Assembly (NCBI GenBank): GCA_025362575.1
Contig: JANYIQ010000279.1
Coordinates: 1 to 64,000 of the forward strand
Length of the DNA: 64,000 nt
Source of the DNA: Bacteroidia bacterium
Lineage (GTDB): Bacteria > Bacteroidota > Bacteroidia > B-17B0 > Aurantibacillaceae
Direction of reading: 5' to 3'
The position numbers and the translations under genes are program-made. Of the stretch, positions 62,653 through 64,000 are shown piece after piece. The notes under the pieces were generated by a model that searched no databases, was not told where the DNA came from, and worked only from the letters and a program-made list of their open reading frames with translations. Each line of letters starts with the position of its first letter. Positions within the stretch are counted from its first letter, which is position 1.

Positions 62653-64000
62653 ATGACCTTACTAAAAACGAAATATTCAAAACTGTTCCTGACTTTAATT
62701 CTGAGTCTGGTTTACCTTATTTCTTTTTCTCAGGAAAAATCCACCAACATCCAAACCATCAACAACAAAAAGTACTACATCCATAAAGTTGAAAAAGGAC
62801 AGAGTCTGTACGCGATCTCAAAAATTTATGGTGTAGATGTAAATATTATTCTCGCTGATAATGATGAAGCGATCGATGGCCTTAAACCCGGACAGGATCT
62901 TAAAATTCTGATCCCTTCACAAACTGCCGCGGCAACAACTAAAACAACTTCAATCATTGATACCAACCGATACGTTTATCATAAAGTGGAGAAAAGAGAA
63001 ACCATTTATGCGATCTCAAAAAAGTATAATGTTACAGAGGCAAAACTTTTAGAGTTAAACCCCGACATTGCCAGTGGCATTAAAAAAGATCAGCTGATCA
63101 TTATTTCCGAAAAGAAAAGACTCTTTACTGAAATTGCAACTGCAAGTTTAGCACCAAAGGATTCAGTAATTTCCAAACCAAAAAAAGCAGGTTATAATGT
63201 GGGATTGTTTTTGCCTTTCAAATTAGCAGAACTTGATTTCATTGATGTGAATACCTTAACGCAAAGCAAAGCAAACTTCCCGCAGATACAATCGCTTACC
63301 ACCGATTTTTATCTTGGTTTTCGCAGGGCAGTTGATTCATTGAAAAGCAAAGACTTCGATGTGAATTTGCAATTGTACGATGTGGATGATAAGGATTCAC
63401 TGAAACTGGAAACAACCTGCAAAAGCATCGATTTTAAATCATTGGATTTGATCGTTGGTCCGCTTTATGCCTCAGGTTTCAAAGTGGTTGCGAACTACGC
63501 CAAAGCCGCTTCTATTCCTGTTGTTTCACCGGTTACTCAGCAAAATAAAATTTTATATAAAAATGCGCTCACCTCAAAAGTAAACCCTTCGCAATATACT
63601 TTGCTGGAATCGCTTGTTGAATATTGCATCGACTCATTAAAATATAATTCCAATATTTTTATCGTGAATAACGGAATGCCAAAAGACCTTGCTTATGTAA
63701 AAGCCTTTAAGCAGCATTATAACCAAAGACTGAAGGAATTAAACAAACCGGTTTGGGACAGCGTGCGTGAAGTAAAAGGACTTGCAGGCTTTAAAGCTGC
63801 TTATGTACCGGGAAACAGGAACGTAGTTATTTTACTTACTAATAATCTGGTGTACTTAACGGATTTTATAACCCAGTTGGCAGTATACAGCGATAAAAAG
63901 GAAATTGTACTTGCAGGTTGGCAAAATGTTACAGGTTTTGAAAACATCGATCAGGAGTATCTCAATAAACTGAAATATACCTTTGCATCTCAAAACAATT
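62653..64000 (+). CDS. LysM protein with periplasmic-binding-like domain (cut by window edge)
   Basis: An open frame from ATG 62653 to the right edge (449 residues seen). A signal peptide (to about residue 27, SFSQ) precedes two LysM repeats (about 41-89, KKYYIHKVEKGQSLYAISKIYGV; and about 105-153, YVYHKVEKRETIYAISKKYNV), which bind peptidoglycan. From about 175 onward it resembles the Leu/Ile/Val-binding-like fold (YNVGLFLPFKLAEL, DLIVGPLYASGFKVVANYAKAASIPVVSPVTQQ). Such LysM-PBP1-like proteins of Bacteroidota are periplasmic cell-wall proteins of unknown ligand. The C-terminus is not in the window. Confidence 0.85.
   Translation, partial: MTLLKTKYSKLFLTLILSLVYLISFSQEKSTNIQTINNKKYYIHKVEKGQSLYAISKIYGVDVNIILADNDEAIDGLKPGQDLKILIPSQTAAATTKTTSIIDTNRYVYHKVEKRETIYAISKKYNVTEAKLLELNPDIASGIKKDQLIIISEKKRLFTEIATASLAPKDSVISKPKKAGYNVGLFLPFKLAELDFIDVNTLTQSKANFPQIQSLTTDFYLGFRRAVDSLKSKDFDVNLQLYDVDDKDSLKLETTCKSIDFKSLDLIVGPLYASGFKVVANYAKAASIPVVSPVTQQNKILYKNALTSKVNPSQYTLLESLVEYCIDSLKYNSNIFIVNNGMPKDLAYVKAFKQHYNQRLKELNKPVWDSVREVKGLAGFKAAYVPGNRNVVILLTNNLVYLTDFITQLAVYSDKKEIVLAGWQNVTGFENIDQEYLNKLKYTFASQNN

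Overview
The window is about 64 kb of a low-GC, gene-dense chromosome from a member of the Bacteroidota. The evidence is several type IX secretion (T9SS) cargo proteins with C-terminal sorting domains, a gliding-type (CHU_C) cargo protein, a PorP/SprF-like protein, TonB-dependent receptors with N-terminal carboxypeptidase-regulatory domains, a MsbA-like exporter, the long (409-residue) Bacteroidota form of IspH, and promoters of the TAnnTTTG type instead of TATAAT. Several genes appear to use TTG or GTG starts. I cannot name the genus. Most of the window is core chromosome. I saw no prophage, insertion sequence, CRISPR array or rRNA operon, only an ORF6N (phage-regulator type) gene tail at the left edge.

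Layout. 1-6.6 kb: ORF6N fragment, PA0069-type radical SAM protein, a PcaF-like thiolase, a Gly/His-rich secreted protein, PaaI-type thioesterase, corrinoid adenosyltransferase and a TonB-dependent receptor. 6.9-16.7 kb: a giant secreted protein, two tandem short SSBs, a membrane SpoIIE-type phosphatase divergent from an XRE/S24 repressor with two visible operators, two STAS-like small proteins and PorP/SprF. 16.9-25.9 kb: housekeeping genes (ABC-F ATPase, exonuclease, ispH, a RelE/ParE toxin-antitoxin pair, xerD, aroQ, tsaC) plus a tandem pair of secreted paralogs. 26-33.2 kb: secreted and T9SS proteins and a Tat-exported PLP enzyme. 33.5-43.3 kb: an exported RidA, a sigma factor / membrane SUMF1 protein / TonB-receptor operon, MsbA-like exporter, truA, an rlmD gene interrupted by an in-frame stop, and miaE. 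43.4-53 kb: T9SS cargo, two SCO-type genes, a LytS/LytR two-component pair, small membrane proteins and an MFS carrier. 53-64 kb: aldo/keto reductase, DoxX, hydrolase, two TPR sensors that end where a SpoIIE domain would begin, a third STAS-like protein, tRNA-Pro(TGG), guaA and the start of a LysM/periplasmic-binding-like protein.

Themes. (1) Signalling by phosphatases and STAS-like proteins recurs at two places (11.8-15.1 kb and 56.6-60.5 kb). (2) The operon at 34.2-38.7 kb has the order of FecI-FecR-FecA, but with a SUMF1 domain where FecR would be. (3) Intergenic DNA is rich in dispersed palindromic and heptameric repeats. Two unrelated host repeats carry related 16-bp palindromes with the core CGACnnGTCG, which suggests nested insertion of short palindromic modules. 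(4) rlmD has a single-codon interruption with the reading frame fully kept on both sides.

All functions are read from motifs and overall sequence resemblance; no database search was possible. Where a start codon was changed from the longest reading frame, the reason is given in the entry.
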